NCBI GenBank assembly: GCA_026129905.1 | Contig: JAHCHE010000003.1 | Span: 335,197 to 399,196 of the forward strand | Direction: 5' to 3' | Source: Bryobacteraceae bacterium | GTDB taxonomy: Bacteria; Acidobacteriota; Terriglobia; Bryobacterales; Bryobacteraceae | Length of the DNA stretch: 64,000 nucleotides | Part shown: in pieces, positions 43,453 to 52,180 of the stretch | How the letters are laid out: each line of letters starts with the position of its first letter | Position numbering within the stretch: position 1 is the stretch's first letter | The notes under the pieces: generated by a model | Seen by the model: the letters and a program-made list of their open reading frames with translations, nothing else | The model's database searches: none | What the model was told of the DNA's origin: nothing | Program-made: the position numbers and the translations under genes

Positions 43453-44793
43453 ATGGATCGCCGCCAATTCCTGCGCGGGAGCGCGGCGGCAGCGCTGGGG
43501 GACAGCAGCGTGTCGCAGAAGGCGCCGCGGGCCCCGAACCTGTTGCTGCTGCTCGCCGGCGGGTGGCGGGGACAGGCGCTTCCGGCGGCGGGCGATCCGA
43601 ACGTCAAGGTTCCGCACATCGAGCGGCTTGCCGCGGCGGGGGTTTTGCTGGGCCGTACGTATGCCGCCAATCCGGGATGCTCGCCCGCGCGCGCGGCCTT
43701 GTTCACCGGGAAGTTCCCCCATGCCAGCGGCGTGACCAGGGACGGCATCCGATTGCCGATCGCCGAGCGGACGCTCTCAGGCGAGCTTCTGAAAGCCGGC
43801 TACGCGACGGCCTTCATCGGCAAATGGGATCTCGACGGCGACGACGAACCGGGATTCGTGCCGCCGGGGCCGCGCCGCCGCGGCTTCGTGTATTGGGCGG
43901 CGTTCAACCGGGGGCATCGCTACTACGACGCCGTTTTCTACCGGGACGACGACAAACCGCTTCGCGGTCCGGGCTTCGAACCCGATTACCAAACCGACCT
44001 GGCGATCGATTTCATCAAGGAGAACGCCGGGCGGCCGTTCTTCCTCTGCGTTTCGTGGGGACCTCCGCATCCGCCGCTGACGCCGCCGCCCGCGTATGCC
44101 GGACTGTACGCGCCGGGGAGAGTCTCGGTTCGCTACAACGTACCCTCGGATCAGGCGGACAAAACGCGCGAGGCAATTGCCGCCTACTACGGGCTGTGTT
44201 CGGCCGTCGACCGCAACGTGGGACGCCTGCTGGAGGCGCTCGACGAGAAGAGGATCGGCGAGGACACGATGGTCGTGTTCACGTCCGATCACGGCGCGAT
44301 GCTCGGATCGCACGGGCTGAGCGGCGCGGGTTCGCCTTTCGAGGAATCGGTGCGGGTGCCGCTGGCGATCCGCTATCCGAGGATGCTGCGAGCCGGCCGC
44401 GCCCGTACCATGCTGGCCTCCCAGGTGGACCTGATGCCGACGCTGCTGGCGCTCTCGGGACACCCCGCGCCGCCGGAGGCGCAGGGACGGGACCTGTCGC
44501 CGCAGCTTATCTACGGCAGCGGGCCCGGCCCCGAGTCGATCTACTGCCAGGGTCAGCTCGGCACGACGGAGGAATGGCGCATGATGGTCCGCGGCCTGGA
44601 CAAGCTGGTGGTGGACCGCGACCTGAAGGTGACGCACCTGTACAACCTGGGGCAGGATCCGTACGAGCGGGAGAACCTGGCGGTGGAAACCGCGCATGGC
44701 GTCAGGCGCGACGAGATGAGCGCGCTGCTGCGCGACTGGATGCACCGGGTGAGCGACGGCTCGCTGCCCTCCGGCTTGCGACTGCGACGTTGA
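43453..44793 (+). CDS. Cys-type sulfatase-like protein lacking the Asp pair
   Basis: A 446-residue Tat-exported protein (MDRRQFLRGSAAAAL). The formylglycine motif C76-S-P-A-R80 in NPGCSPARAALFTG and the second metal site TSDHGAMLGSHG (Asp279, His280) are intact. The first metal site, which usually reads 'LADD.R' near residue 35, is LAGGWRG here: both Asp are Gly. Other sulfatase blocks are present (AFIGKWDLDG, FFLCVSWGPPHPP). It may therefore bind its metal differently or be inactive. It starts right after the M28 peptidase stop. Confidence 0.85.
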   Translation: MDRRQFLRGSAAAALGDSSVSQKAPRAPNLLLLLAGGWRGQALPAAGDPNVKVPHIERLAAAGVLLGRTYAANPGCSPARAALFTGKFPHASGVTRDGIRLPIAERTLSGELLKAGYATAFIGKWDLDGDDEPGFVPPGPRRRGFVYWAAFNRGHRYYDAVFYRDDDKPLRGPGFEPDYQTDLAIDFIKENAGRPFFLCVSWGPPHPPLTPPPAYAGLYAPGRVSVRYNVPSDQADKTREAIAAYYGLCSAVDRNVGRLLEALDEKRIGEDTMVVFTSDHGAMLGSHGLSGAGSPFEESVRVPLAIRYPRMLRAGRARTMLASQVDLMPTLLALSGHPAPPEAQGRDLSPQLIYGSGPGPESIYCQGQLGTTEEWRMMVRGLDKLVVDRDLKVTHLYNLGQDPYERENLAVETAHGVRRDEMSALLRDWMHRVSDGSLPSGLRLRR

Positions 44794-44795
44794 AC

Positions 44796-45581
44796 ATGGA
44801 ACTTCGAAAAATCGGCATTGTTCGTTCCGGAATTAAGGCGAGAAAAGGCGTGCCGCGGCTGGGCGCGCCGGCCAGAATCGAAATCCTTCCGGAGTTCGCC
44901 GCGGGGCTGTTTCGCATCGAGAAACACTCGCACCTGTGGGTGCTGGCCTGGCTTGACGAGGCCGAGCGCGACCTGCTTCAGGTGATTCCCCGGAGCCTGG
45001 ACGACGCGCCGGAAAACCTGCACGGCGTATTCGCGGTGCGGTCTCCGGTTCGGCCGAATCCCATCGGGCTGACGCTGGTCCGCGCGCTGCGCATCGACGG
45101 GGCGACAATCGAGTGCGACCGCCTCGACTTCAAAGACGGCACGCCGGTGGTGGACCTGAAGCCTTACTTCCTTTCGCGCGACATGGTCTTTGCGGCCACC
45201 AACGAACAGATCGGCCGGCCGATGGACCGCAACGCGCTGCGCGAAAGCTTGCTGATGCAAGCGGTGAACTTCACGGGCCAGTCCTCCGCCGAGCTGGAGC
45301 GCGCCGTCGACATCCTGACGGATTTCCGCGCGGGCCTCCTCGGCATGATCGAGCCGAAGGGGCTGACGGTGACCGCGCCGGCCGGGCGTCCCGAGATGGC
45401 CGACGCGTTCATGGGCATGACGCGCGTCCGGCTCGGCGCCGGCACGCTGCGCCTGGGCGAGCCGGGAGTCGTGCGCCTGGAGGCCGAAGGGGCTTCGGCC
45501 GAATACGAATTGCTGGATGACGGCTGGCGCTTACGGACGGCTACGCCGCCGCCAGTCCTCGCAGATTCCAGCCGCAGATGA
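44796..45581 (+). CDS. trmO: TrmO-like tRNA methyltransferase with a C-terminal extension
   Basis: A 261-residue protein. The first 140 residues are TrmO-like: IGIVRSGIKARKGVPRLG, HSHLWVLAWLDEAERD, HGVFAVRSPVRPNPIGLTLV and GTPVVDLKPYFLSRD. TrmO methylates ct6A37 in tRNA. The last 110 residues (LMQAVNFTGQSSAELERAVD, then a beta-rich end) are not the usual C-terminal domain and match nothing I know. The protein ends overlapping a convergent gene by 41 bp. It begins 2 bp after the sulfatase gene. Confidence 0.75.
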   Translation: MELRKIGIVRSGIKARKGVPRLGAPARIEILPEFAAGLFRIEKHSHLWVLAWLDEAERDLLQVIPRSLDDAPENLHGVFAVRSPVRPNPIGLTLVRALRIDGATIECDRLDFKDGTPVVDLKPYFLSRDMVFAATNEQIGRPMDRNALRESLLMQAVNFTGQSSAELERAVDILTDFRAGLLGMIEPKGLTVTAPAGRPEMADAFMGMTRVRLGAGTLRLGEPGVVRLEAEGASAEYELLDDGWRLRTATPPPVLADSSRR

Positions 45582-46401
45582 CGCTGCCGGCGAACTTGTC
45601 GCCTCCGGGTCCGCCCCAGTGCGTTTCGAGGCTGAGATAGCCGCGATAGCCGTCGTCGAGCAAAGCCTGCACCTGTCCGCGCCAATCCACCGCGCGCGTG
45701 CCCAGTGGCCCCCACACCGGCCGGTGGCCTTCCATGTGACAGTCCTTGGCATGCACGTGAACGATGCGCTTTGGCGGGATGAGGCGATAGCCGTCCGGGA
45801 ACGGCGTCTCGCCGGACACCAGCGCGTTGCCCGGGTCCCAGACCACCATCAGGTTCGGATGATCGAGCGCCCTGAGCAGCGCCGCCGTTTCCGCGCCAGT
45901 GGCGATGTTGCAGGCATGCTCGTTCTCCAGCCCGACGATGAGACCGCGCCGCGCCGCCTTTTCCGCCAGTTCCGACAGAGCCGTCACGATGCCGTCGAAG
46001 CATTTCCCGGGCTGGACCGTGCGCCAGAACGAGAAGACGCGGACGATCCGGGCGCCGGAACGCTCGGCGATGGCGAAGGCGCGGTCGGCCAGCCGCGGCT
46101 GATCTTTAAACGAAAATTTGGCGGCGAACATATCCTGCTGGAAGCGCTGGTCCACGTCGGGGGCGCCGGGCAGGACACACTTCAGGATGGGCGACGCGAT
46201 GGAGATCACTTCCATGCCCCGCGCCTTGACCATCCCGACCGCGCGGTCGAGTTCGTCGTCGTCGATGTCGATGATGTTGCGGGACCCGATCATGCGCAGT
46301 TCCGCGCCGGTCATGCCGATGGCGGCCATGGCGTCGAGCGCCTTTTCCAGGTCCGGAGAGAACTCGTCGGTAATCGCTGCGATGGGAAGCTTGGGCGTCA
46401 T
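45541..46401 (-). CDS. sugar phosphate isomerase/epimerase (TIM barrel)
   Basis: A 286-residue xylose-isomerase-like barrel without a signal peptide. Visible ligands: VGLENEHACNI (Glu), MVVWDPGNAL (Asp), IVHVHAKD (His) and LSLETHWGG (Glu). The N-terminus (ITDEFSPDLEKALDAMAAIG) is typical. The frame runs further upstream through the next gene, but the start at 46401 is where similarity begins. It follows the PQQ propeller gene on the same strand by 44 bp. Confidence 0.85.
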   Translation of the reverse strand: MTPKLPIAAITDEFSPDLEKALDAMAAIGMTGAELRMIGSRNIIDIDDDELDRAVGMVKARGMEVISIASPILKCVLPGAPDVDQRFQQDMFAAKFSFKDQPRLADRAFAIAERSGARIVRVFSFWRTVQPGKCFDGIVTALSELAEKAARRGLIVGLENEHACNIATGAETAALLRALDHPNLMVVWDPGNALVSGETPFPDGYRLIPPKRIVHVHAKDCHMEGHRPVWGPLGTRAVDWRGQVQALLDDGYRGYLSLETHWGGPGGDKFAGSVICGWNLRGLAAA

Positions 46402-46445
46402 ACTCGTAACAGTGTAGCCAGCCGGCGGAGCCGCGCCGCGCGCCG

Positions 46446-47777
46446 CTACTTGCCGCCGATCGCGATCAGGCTGCGCCGCGTGCGGAAGTAGAGCGTTCCT
46501 TCGGAAATGGCCGGCGTCGCCATCGTGAGGTCGTCCATCGAATTCGTCGCCAGCAGCCGGAACTCGGGGCCGGCCTGAACCACGAAGACGTCGCCCTCCT
46601 CGCTGGAGACATACACTTTTCCGTCGGCCGCCACCAGCGACGCGGAGAAGCCGCCGCCCTTGCCAAGCCGTTCCTGGTAGAGGCGCTCGCCCGTCACCGC
46701 GCGATAACAGCTCAGCACTCCGTTGTCGCGGCCCATGTAGAGATAGTCGCCGTAGACGACCGGCGTGGGCATGTAGGCGCCTTCGCGCGGCTGGCTCCAG
46801 GCGACGTGCCAGTTGGACCGCTCGCCTTCCTTGAGCGAGATATCGCCGGTAGCCGTGAGCCGGACCGCGTAGATGGGCGACATGCCGCCATGAGCGTTGG
46901 TGATGAACGCCAGGCCGTGGCCGAGGACAGGCGTGGGGGTCGGGATGTCGCCGCCGCCGCGCAGCTTCCAGATTTCGCGTCCGGTGCGCGCGTCGTAACC
47001 GCCGATATGCTTGAAGCCGTTCACGATGATCTGCGCCTTCTCCCCATCGGCGACCGTGGGCGTGCTCCAGGCCGGCACGTCGGTGCGCGGCGTGCGCCAT
47101 GCTTCGGAGCCGTCCTTCAGCCGGAAAGCCGCCAGAAAAGGCTTCGTCAGCACGTCGCATTGCACGATGACCAGATCGTCGTGAATCACCGGGGAACTCG
47201 CGAATCCCCACTGCGCCTCGGGTGCGACGAAGAAGCCGGAATCCAGCACGCCGAGGTCTTTCTTCCACAGGAGCTTGCCGTCGAAATCGTAGGCATAAAG
47301 GCCCTCGGCGCCGAAGAACGCGATCACCTGGCGGCCGTTGGTCGCGGGCGTTGGATTGGCGTGCGTGGATTTCGGGTGACGCTTTATTTTCGGGACGCCG
47401 GAATGCGCCGTGCGTTCCCAGAGAATGCGGCCCGATTTCCTGTCGAGGCAGAGCAGCTTCCACGCCTGCGCGGCGTCGTCGGTGACGGGTTCGATATTGC
47501 CGTACAAGCCGACCTTCAGCGAGGAATCCTTCTTCTCGTCCACCGCGGTGGTAACGAAGATCCGATCGCCCCAGATGACGGGACTCGAGTGGCCGAGGCC
47601 GGGAATGGCCGTCTTCCACCGCACGTTTTCCGATTTCTCGATATTCCAGGACACGGGCGCAGGATAACCGTCGGCGACGCCGCTCGCGTTCGGGCCGCGA
47701 AACGAGGGCCAATGAGTATCCTGCGCGGCGCAGGCGAGGCATGCGAGAAAAAGCAGGTATTTTCGCATTTTAGTCAT
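46446..47777 (-). CDS. secreted PQQ-like beta-propeller protein
   Basis: A 443-residue protein with a signal peptide (YLLFLACLACAAQ). It opens with HWPSFRGPNASGVADG, the common start of planctomycete and acidobacterial propellers, and has several blades with 'G.vyv......ly..d...G...W' such as LLCLDRKSGRILW, YAYDFDGKLLWKKDLG and YDARTGREIWKLRGGG. The propeller probably binds substrate or other proteins; PQQ binding is not proven. It is divergent from the amidohydrolase gene. Confidence 0.85.
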   Translation of the reverse strand: MTKMRKYLLFLACLACAAQDTHWPSFRGPNASGVADGYPAPVSWNIEKSENVRWKTAIPGLGHSSPVIWGDRIFVTTAVDEKKDSSLKVGLYGNIEPVTDDAAQAWKLLCLDRKSGRILWERTAHSGVPKIKRHPKSTHANPTPATNGRQVIAFFGAEGLYAYDFDGKLLWKKDLGVLDSGFFVAPEAQWGFASSPVIHDDLVIVQCDVLTKPFLAAFRLKDGSEAWRTPRTDVPAWSTPTVADGEKAQIIVNGFKHIGGYDARTGREIWKLRGGGDIPTPTPVLGHGLAFITNAHGGMSPIYAVRLTATGDISLKEGERSNWHVAWSQPREGAYMPTPVVYGDYLYMGRDNGVLSCYRAVTGERLYQERLGKGGGFSASLVAADGKVYVSSEEGDVFVVQAGPEFRLLATNSMDDLTMATPAISEGTLYFRTRRSLIAIGGK

Positions 47778-47852
47778 GTTGAATTACCCTCGGCCGCTCA
47801 CCGGCGGCGCCGGCTCTCCTCGCAGCCGGATAACTTCCGGTAAGCTGCCTGT

Positions 47853-48641
47853 ATGCTCAACCGACGCACCCTTCTGAGCGGCGCGATGGCCGCGCCGCTG
47901 GCGCAGTCGAAGCCGCTGGTTATCGACGCGCACTGCCATGCGGGCTCCGGGCAGGCGATGTCGGCGCCGTGGACCACGCGGGGGGACCCGGAGGTCACGC
48001 TCCGCCACATGGAGGAAGCCGGCATCGACCGCACGGTGATCTTCCCCATCAGCAACGACGAATACGAGAAGCCGAACCAGGAGGTCGCGGAAATCTGCGG
48101 ACGCTATCCCGGCAAGTTCATCGGCTTCGCCAAGCACGATCCGCGGACCGAGGCCGGACGCATCCGCGCGATGCTGCGCCGCGAAGTGGAAAGTCTTGGG
48201 CTGAAAGGGCTGAAACTGCATCGCCTCCCCACGCGCGAGGTACTCGACACGGTGGCCGAATTGGGAATTCCGATCCTATATCACCCGGAGAAGGTGGCCA
48301 ACTTCCACATGATCGCCTCCGAGTACCCGCGGATTCCCTTCATTATGGCGCACCTCGGCAACTTCGCCTCGCACGACTGGACGGAGCACATCGCGGCGAT
48401 CAGTGTTGCGCGGCAGTATCCGAACGTGTACCTGGACACGTCGTCGGTGGTCTTCTTCAAGTTCCTGGAGATGGCCGCGCGCGACGCCGGACCGGACAAG
48501 CTGGTGTTCGGCAGCGACGGTCCGGAACTCGATTCCCGCGTCGAACTGTACAAGGTGAAGCTGCTGAAACTCGCCCCGGCCGACGAACAGAAGGTTCTTG
48601 GCGGCAACATCCTGCGGCTGCTTCCCAAGGGTTCCGTTTAG
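47853..48641 (+). CDS. amidohydrolase family protein (ACMSD-like barrel)
   Basis: A 262-residue protein with a short Tat-like leader (NRRTLLSGAMAAPLA). The metal motif VIDAHCHAGSG (HxH) is followed by TVIFPISNDEYE, LKGLKLHRLP, ILYHPE with a metal His, FIMAHLGNF and LVFGSDGPELDS with the catalytic Asp. It would hydrolyse or decarboxylate a small acid. It is smaller than the amidohydrolase at 11313 and lacks its beta-sandwich. Confidence 0.88.
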   Translation: MLNRRTLLSGAMAAPLAQSKPLVIDAHCHAGSGQAMSAPWTTRGDPEVTLRHMEEAGIDRTVIFPISNDEYEKPNQEVAEICGRYPGKFIGFAKHDPRTEAGRIRAMLRREVESLGLKGLKLHRLPTREVLDTVAELGIPILYHPEKVANFHMIASEYPRIPFIMAHLGNFASHDWTEHIAAISVARQYPNVYLDTSSVVFFKFLEMAARDAGPDKLVFGSDGPELDSRVELYKVKLLKLAPADEQKVLGGNILRLLPKGSV

Positions 48642-48684
48642 CGTTCGGGACGGCCGAAAGGCGGCCCCGTGCTACAATTCCACC

Positions 48685-49602
48685 GTGACCGGCGATGCGA
48701 CCGGGCAGAGCTTTTCGCGACGGGAAGCGCTCCGGCTGCTGAATCTGACGGAGCGCCAGCTTCGGAGTTGGGAAAAGCAGAACCTGATCGCCCCCGTTGC
48801 ATCGTATGGATTCGTAGACCTGCTGGCTCTGCGCACCATCGTCAGGCTGCGCAACAGCCGGATTTCCCCGGCCACCCTGCGGCTCGCGGTGGCGGCGCTG
48901 CGGCGCAAGCTGCTCGACGTCGGCAATCCCCTGGTGGAACTGCGGCTGTTCACCGACGGAAAGAAGATCCGCGTGCAGGTGGGCCGCCAGACCATGGAGC
49001 CGCTCACGGGTCAATTGCTGCTCGATTTCGGCGAGAACGAGTTGAAACGCCTGGTGTCGTTCCCGCCGGAGCCACAGCGGCCGCTCGCCGCCGCGCGCGT
49101 CGAGCGTGAATCGGCCGCCGAGTTATTCCAGCGCGCGTTGGAACAGGAGAAGGTCGGCGACGGGGAAGAGGCGGTCCGCACGTACCTCCGGGTGGTGGAA
49201 ATCGATCCCCAGTTCGCGGGAGCGTGGGTGAACCTGGGCACGATCCACTTCGGCGCGCGGGAGTTCGACAAAGCGAGGCAGTGCTACAAGAACGCCGTCG
49301 AGGCGGACCCGCGGTATCCTCTGGCCCGGTTCAACCTCGGCAACCTGTACGATGAACTCGGGCAGCGGGCGGAGGCGCTGGCTCAGTACCAGGCGGCCCT
49401 GAAGCTGCAACCCGAGTACGCGGACGCGCACTACAACATCGCGCTGCTGTACCAATCGAGTGGGCAACTGCTGCGCGCGGTGCGGCACTGGAAGGCGTAC
49501 CTCAAGCTGGACCCGGGAAGCCCTTGGGCGCACGTGGCGCGCCGCGAGTTGAAGAAGCTCTATCGCGAAACCATCGTCGACGGCGCCGAGTCCAAGCTTT
49601 GA
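48685..49602 (+). CDS. MerR-like DNA-binding domain fused to TPR repeats
   Basis: A 305-residue protein from a GTG start (48685). The N-terminal 75 residues are a MerR-type winged helix: FSRREALRLLNLTERQLRSW, EKQNLIAP, YGFVDLLALRTIVRLRNSRI. From about residue 155 come TPR units: SAAELFQRALEQEKVGDGEE, AWVNLGTIHFGAREFDKARQ, ARFNLGNLYDELGQRAEALA and AHYNIALLYQSSGQLLRAVR. It would bind DNA and recruit a partner through the TPRs. There is no effector-binding domain. The end overlaps adk by 43 bp. Confidence 0.85.
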   Translation: MTGDATGQSFSRREALRLLNLTERQLRSWEKQNLIAPVASYGFVDLLALRTIVRLRNSRISPATLRLAVAALRRKLLDVGNPLVELRLFTDGKKIRVQVGRQTMEPLTGQLLLDFGENELKRLVSFPPEPQRPLAAARVERESAAELFQRALEQEKVGDGEEAVRTYLRVVEIDPQFAGAWVNLGTIHFGAREFDKARQCYKNAVEADPRYPLARFNLGNLYDELGQRAEALAQYQAALKLQPEYADAHYNIALLYQSSGQLLRAVRHWKAYLKLDPGSPWAHVARRELKKLYRETIVDGAESKL

Positions 49603-50195
49603 GCCATGCAGATGGCGTGACGGTCGCGGAGGTCGAGCGACGCGAGCACGGACTGGTGGACTTCTTGAACGCCGGGGCGCCCATCCACCTTCACCAGCAT
49701 GCCTTTGCGTTCGAATAACTCCAGCAGCGGCGCGGTCTTGTCGTGATACTCCTTCAGACGCACTTTGAGCGCCTCCGGGTTGTCGTCGGTGCGCTTGGTG
49801 AACGTTTCGCCGTCGCCCACCTTGGCGCGGTACATCACGCGCTCGAAAATGACGTCTTCGGGGAGATCGAGGTAGATGGCCTTATCCAGGTTCCACCGTT
49901 CAAACAGGTACTCGGCCTGCGACCGCGTGCGCGGAAAGCCGTCTAGGACGAAGCCGTAGTTCCAATCGTGCTCTTCCAGCCGCCGCCTGACCACGTCCTC
50001 GACGATGTCGTCGGGCACCAGCAGACCTTGATCCATGATGCGCTTGACGCGAGCGGCGAGCTTGGTGTGATGCTGCATGTTCCAGCGAAAAATGTCGCCG
50101 ATGGAGATGTGGACGAAATCGAACTCGGAGCAGAGCAACCTGGCCTGAGTTCCCTTTCCGCTACCCTGCGGACCGATAATAATGTATTTGTGCAT
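49560..50195 (-). CDS. adk: adenylate kinase-family nucleoside monophosphate kinase
   Basis: A 211-residue enzyme that interconverts nucleoside mono- and diphosphates. The P-loop is GPQGSGKGTQARLL; further FVHISIGDIFRWN, VLDGFPRTRSQAEYL, and a short LID (FERVMYRAKVGDG then TKRTDDNPEALKVRLKEYH) without zinc cysteines. The C-terminal 25 residues (MAQSLDSAPSTMVSR) are extra. Convergent with the MerR-TPR gene. It is a stand-alone copy outside the ribosomal protein operon. Confidence 0.9.
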   Translation of the reverse strand: MHKYIIIGPQGSGKGTQARLLCSEFDFVHISIGDIFRWNMQHHTKLAARVKRIMDQGLLVPDDIVEDVVRRRLEEHDWNYGFVLDGFPRTRSQAEYLFERWNLDKAIYLDLPEDVIFERVMYRAKVGDGETFTKRTDDNPEALKVRLKEYHDKTAPLLELFERKGMLVKVDGRPGVQEVHQSVLASLDLRDRHAICMAQSLDSAPSTMVSR

Positions 50196-50267
50196 CTTGA
50201 AGAGGCCGCTTCGAACGCGGCCGACTCTTGTCGCATTTTATCCTAACCGGGCTGGGACTCAATTGGA

Positions 50268-51179
50268 ATGACCGAGTTGGAAGCGGTGGAAAAGATCCGG
50301 AAAATCGCCGCGTCGAGCCGGCGCGCCGGCGTGACGCTCGGGATCGGCGATGACTGCGCGATACTTCGCCCGCCGCGCCCCGACGAGGACCTGCTGGTCA
50401 CCACGGACCTGTTGATTGAGAATGTCCACTTTCGCCGGGACAAGCATTCTCCGGCCGCGCTCGGACGCAAGGCGCTGGCGCGAGGATTGAGCGACATCGC
50501 GGCGATGGGCGGGCGGTCATGGACGTGCTTTGTCTCGCTCGCGCTCGCGGAGTGGGTGACGCCGCGGTGGATCGACAAGTTTTACGAAGGCCTGCTGAAG
50601 CTGGCCGGGGATACCGGAACGGCGCTGGCCGGCGGAGACCTGGCGAAGGCGGAACGGGTCGCGTGCGACATCGTCGTCTGCGGGACAGCGCCCCGAGGCA
50701 AGGCGCTGCGCCGGGACAAGGCGCGCGCGGGCGACGCGATTTACGTGTCGGGGGAACTCGGCGGCTCCGCGCTCGGGCTGGAGACCGGTAAGGGCGCGGC
50801 GTGGACTCGTCATGCCTACCCTGCTCCGCGCCTGCGCCTCGGCGTCTTCCTGCGCGAGAAGCTGGGCGCGAAGGCCGCCATGGACCTCAGCGACGGCCTC
50901 TCGATCGACCTGCACCGGATGGCCAAGGCATCCGGCCTGGCCGCATCGGTGGACCGGCCGCTGCCGGCGTTTCGCGGAACGACGCTCGATCACGTCCTGC
51001 ACGGCGGCGAGGACTACGAACTGCTGTTCACCGTGCGGCCCCGAACGGAAGTCCCCGAAGAATTTGAGGGAATCCCGCTGACTCGAATCGGGACCATGCG
51101 CAAGGGGCGGGCCGGCGAAATCGAGATGTTCGGCTTGCCGCTCGCGCCCGTCGGGTACGATCACTTTCGAACGCGATGA
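50268..51179 (+). CDS. thiL: thiamine-phosphate kinase
   Basis: A 303-residue enzyme of the PurM/SelD-like ATP-binding family that phosphorylates thiamine phosphate to thiamine pyrophosphate. Motifs: LGIGDDCAIL, VTTDLLIENVHF, ALARGLSDIAAMGG, ALAGGDLAKAE, AGDAIYVSGELGGSALGL, AAMDLSDGLSIDLHRM, and GGEDYELLFTV. Its stop overlaps the start of the methyltransferase gene by four bases (ATGA). Confidence 0.95.
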   Translation: MTELEAVEKIRKIAASSRRAGVTLGIGDDCAILRPPRPDEDLLVTTDLLIENVHFRRDKHSPAALGRKALARGLSDIAAMGGRSWTCFVSLALAEWVTPRWIDKFYEGLLKLAGDTGTALAGGDLAKAERVACDIVVCGTAPRGKALRRDKARAGDAIYVSGELGGSALGLETGKGAAWTRHAYPAPRLRLGVFLREKLGAKAAMDLSDGLSIDLHRMAKASGLAASVDRPLPAFRGTTLDHVLHGGEDYELLFTVRPRTEVPEEFEGIPLTRIGTMRKGRAGEIEMFGLPLAPVGYDHFRTR

Positions 51180-52168
51180 CCGAGCCTTCTCCCGACCTGG
51201 TACTCGATCTGATCGAGGCGTTTCGCCGCTCGAAAACGATGTTCACCGCCGTTTCGCTCGGCGTCTTCGACCGCCTGGAAGAGCGGCCCGCCGGAGCGGC
51301 GGAGCTGTCGAACGGAGCGGACGCCGGCGCGATGGAACGCCTGCTCGACGCCTGCGTGAGCTTGGGCCTGCTACGAAAGAGCGGCGGGCGCTACGAGAAC
51401 ACCCCGGTTGCCTCGGCGTACCTCCGGCGGTCGAGCGAACGGACGCTGACCGGCTACATCCTCTATTCGGACCGCGTGCTGTTCCGCCTGTGGGCCAACC
51501 TCGAGGACGCCGTGCGCGAGGGCGCCAACCGCTGGGAGCAGACGTTCGGCTTTCGCGGCGACCTGTTCGGCAACTTCTTCCGGACCGAAGAGGCGCAGCG
51601 CGATTTCCTGCTCGGCATGCACGGGGTGGGCCTTCTCAGCAGTCCCGCGGTCGTGGCCGCCTTCGACCTCGGCGCGTTCCGCCGGCTGGTGGATCTCGGA
51701 GGCGCCACCGGCCATTTGGCGGCAGCCGCCAGGCAGCGCTACCCGTCGCTGGAAGCCGTCGTTTTCGACTTGCCTTCGGCCGTCGAATTCGCGCGCCGTC
51801 ACGTCCCGCTGGATGGCGTCGGCTATGCGGCCGGCGATTTCTTCCGCGATCCGCTGCCGGAAGCGGACCTGTTCGCGTTGGGACGCATTCTGCACGATTG
51901 GACGGAAGACAAGATCCACGCGCTGCTCGCCCGAATTCACGAGCGGCTTCCGGAAGGCGGCGGCGTCCTGATCGCCGAGAAGCTGTTGGACGACGACAAG
52001 TCCGGTCCCGCGCCGGCGCACATGCAGTCGCTGAACATGCTGGTGTGCGCCGAAGGCCGGGAACGGACGCTGGCCGAATACGAGGCCCTGCTCGCCGCGG
52101 CAGGGTTCCGGCGAGTGGAAGGCAGGAAGACCGGAACCCCACTGGACGCTGTGCTGGCGCGCAAGTGA
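51176..52168 (+). CDS. O-methyltransferase of the acetylserotonin/hydroxyneurosporene type
   Basis: A 330-residue AdoMet-dependent enzyme. An N-terminal winged-helix dimerisation domain (SLGVFDRLEERPAGAAELSN, LLDACVSLGLLRKSGGRYEN) is followed by the catalytic domain: LVDLGGATGHLAAAARQRYP, VVFDLPSAVEFA, GDFFRDPLPEADLFALGRIL, HDWTEDK and GGGVLIAEKLLDDD. Such enzymes methylate small hydroxyl compounds. It is coupled to thiL. The substrate is unknown. Confidence 0.88.
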   Translation: MTEPSPDLVLDLIEAFRRSKTMFTAVSLGVFDRLEERPAGAAELSNGADAGAMERLLDACVSLGLLRKSGGRYENTPVASAYLRRSSERTLTGYILYSDRVLFRLWANLEDAVREGANRWEQTFGFRGDLFGNFFRTEEAQRDFLLGMHGVGLLSSPAVVAAFDLGAFRRLVDLGGATGHLAAAARQRYPSLEAVVFDLPSAVEFARRHVPLDGVGYAAGDFFRDPLPEADLFALGRILHDWTEDKIHALLARIHERLPEGGGVLIAEKLLDDDKSGPAPAHMQSLNMLVCAEGRERTLAEYEALLAAAGFRRVEGRKTGTPLDAVLARK

Positions 52169-52180
52169 TAATGTCGGGCG

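Noticed and set aside
45541..47742. A single 733-codon frame that would fuse the TIM-barrel gene with upstream sequence
   Set aside because: The upstream part lies antiphase over the PQQ propeller gene; a proper start with family similarity exists at 46401.
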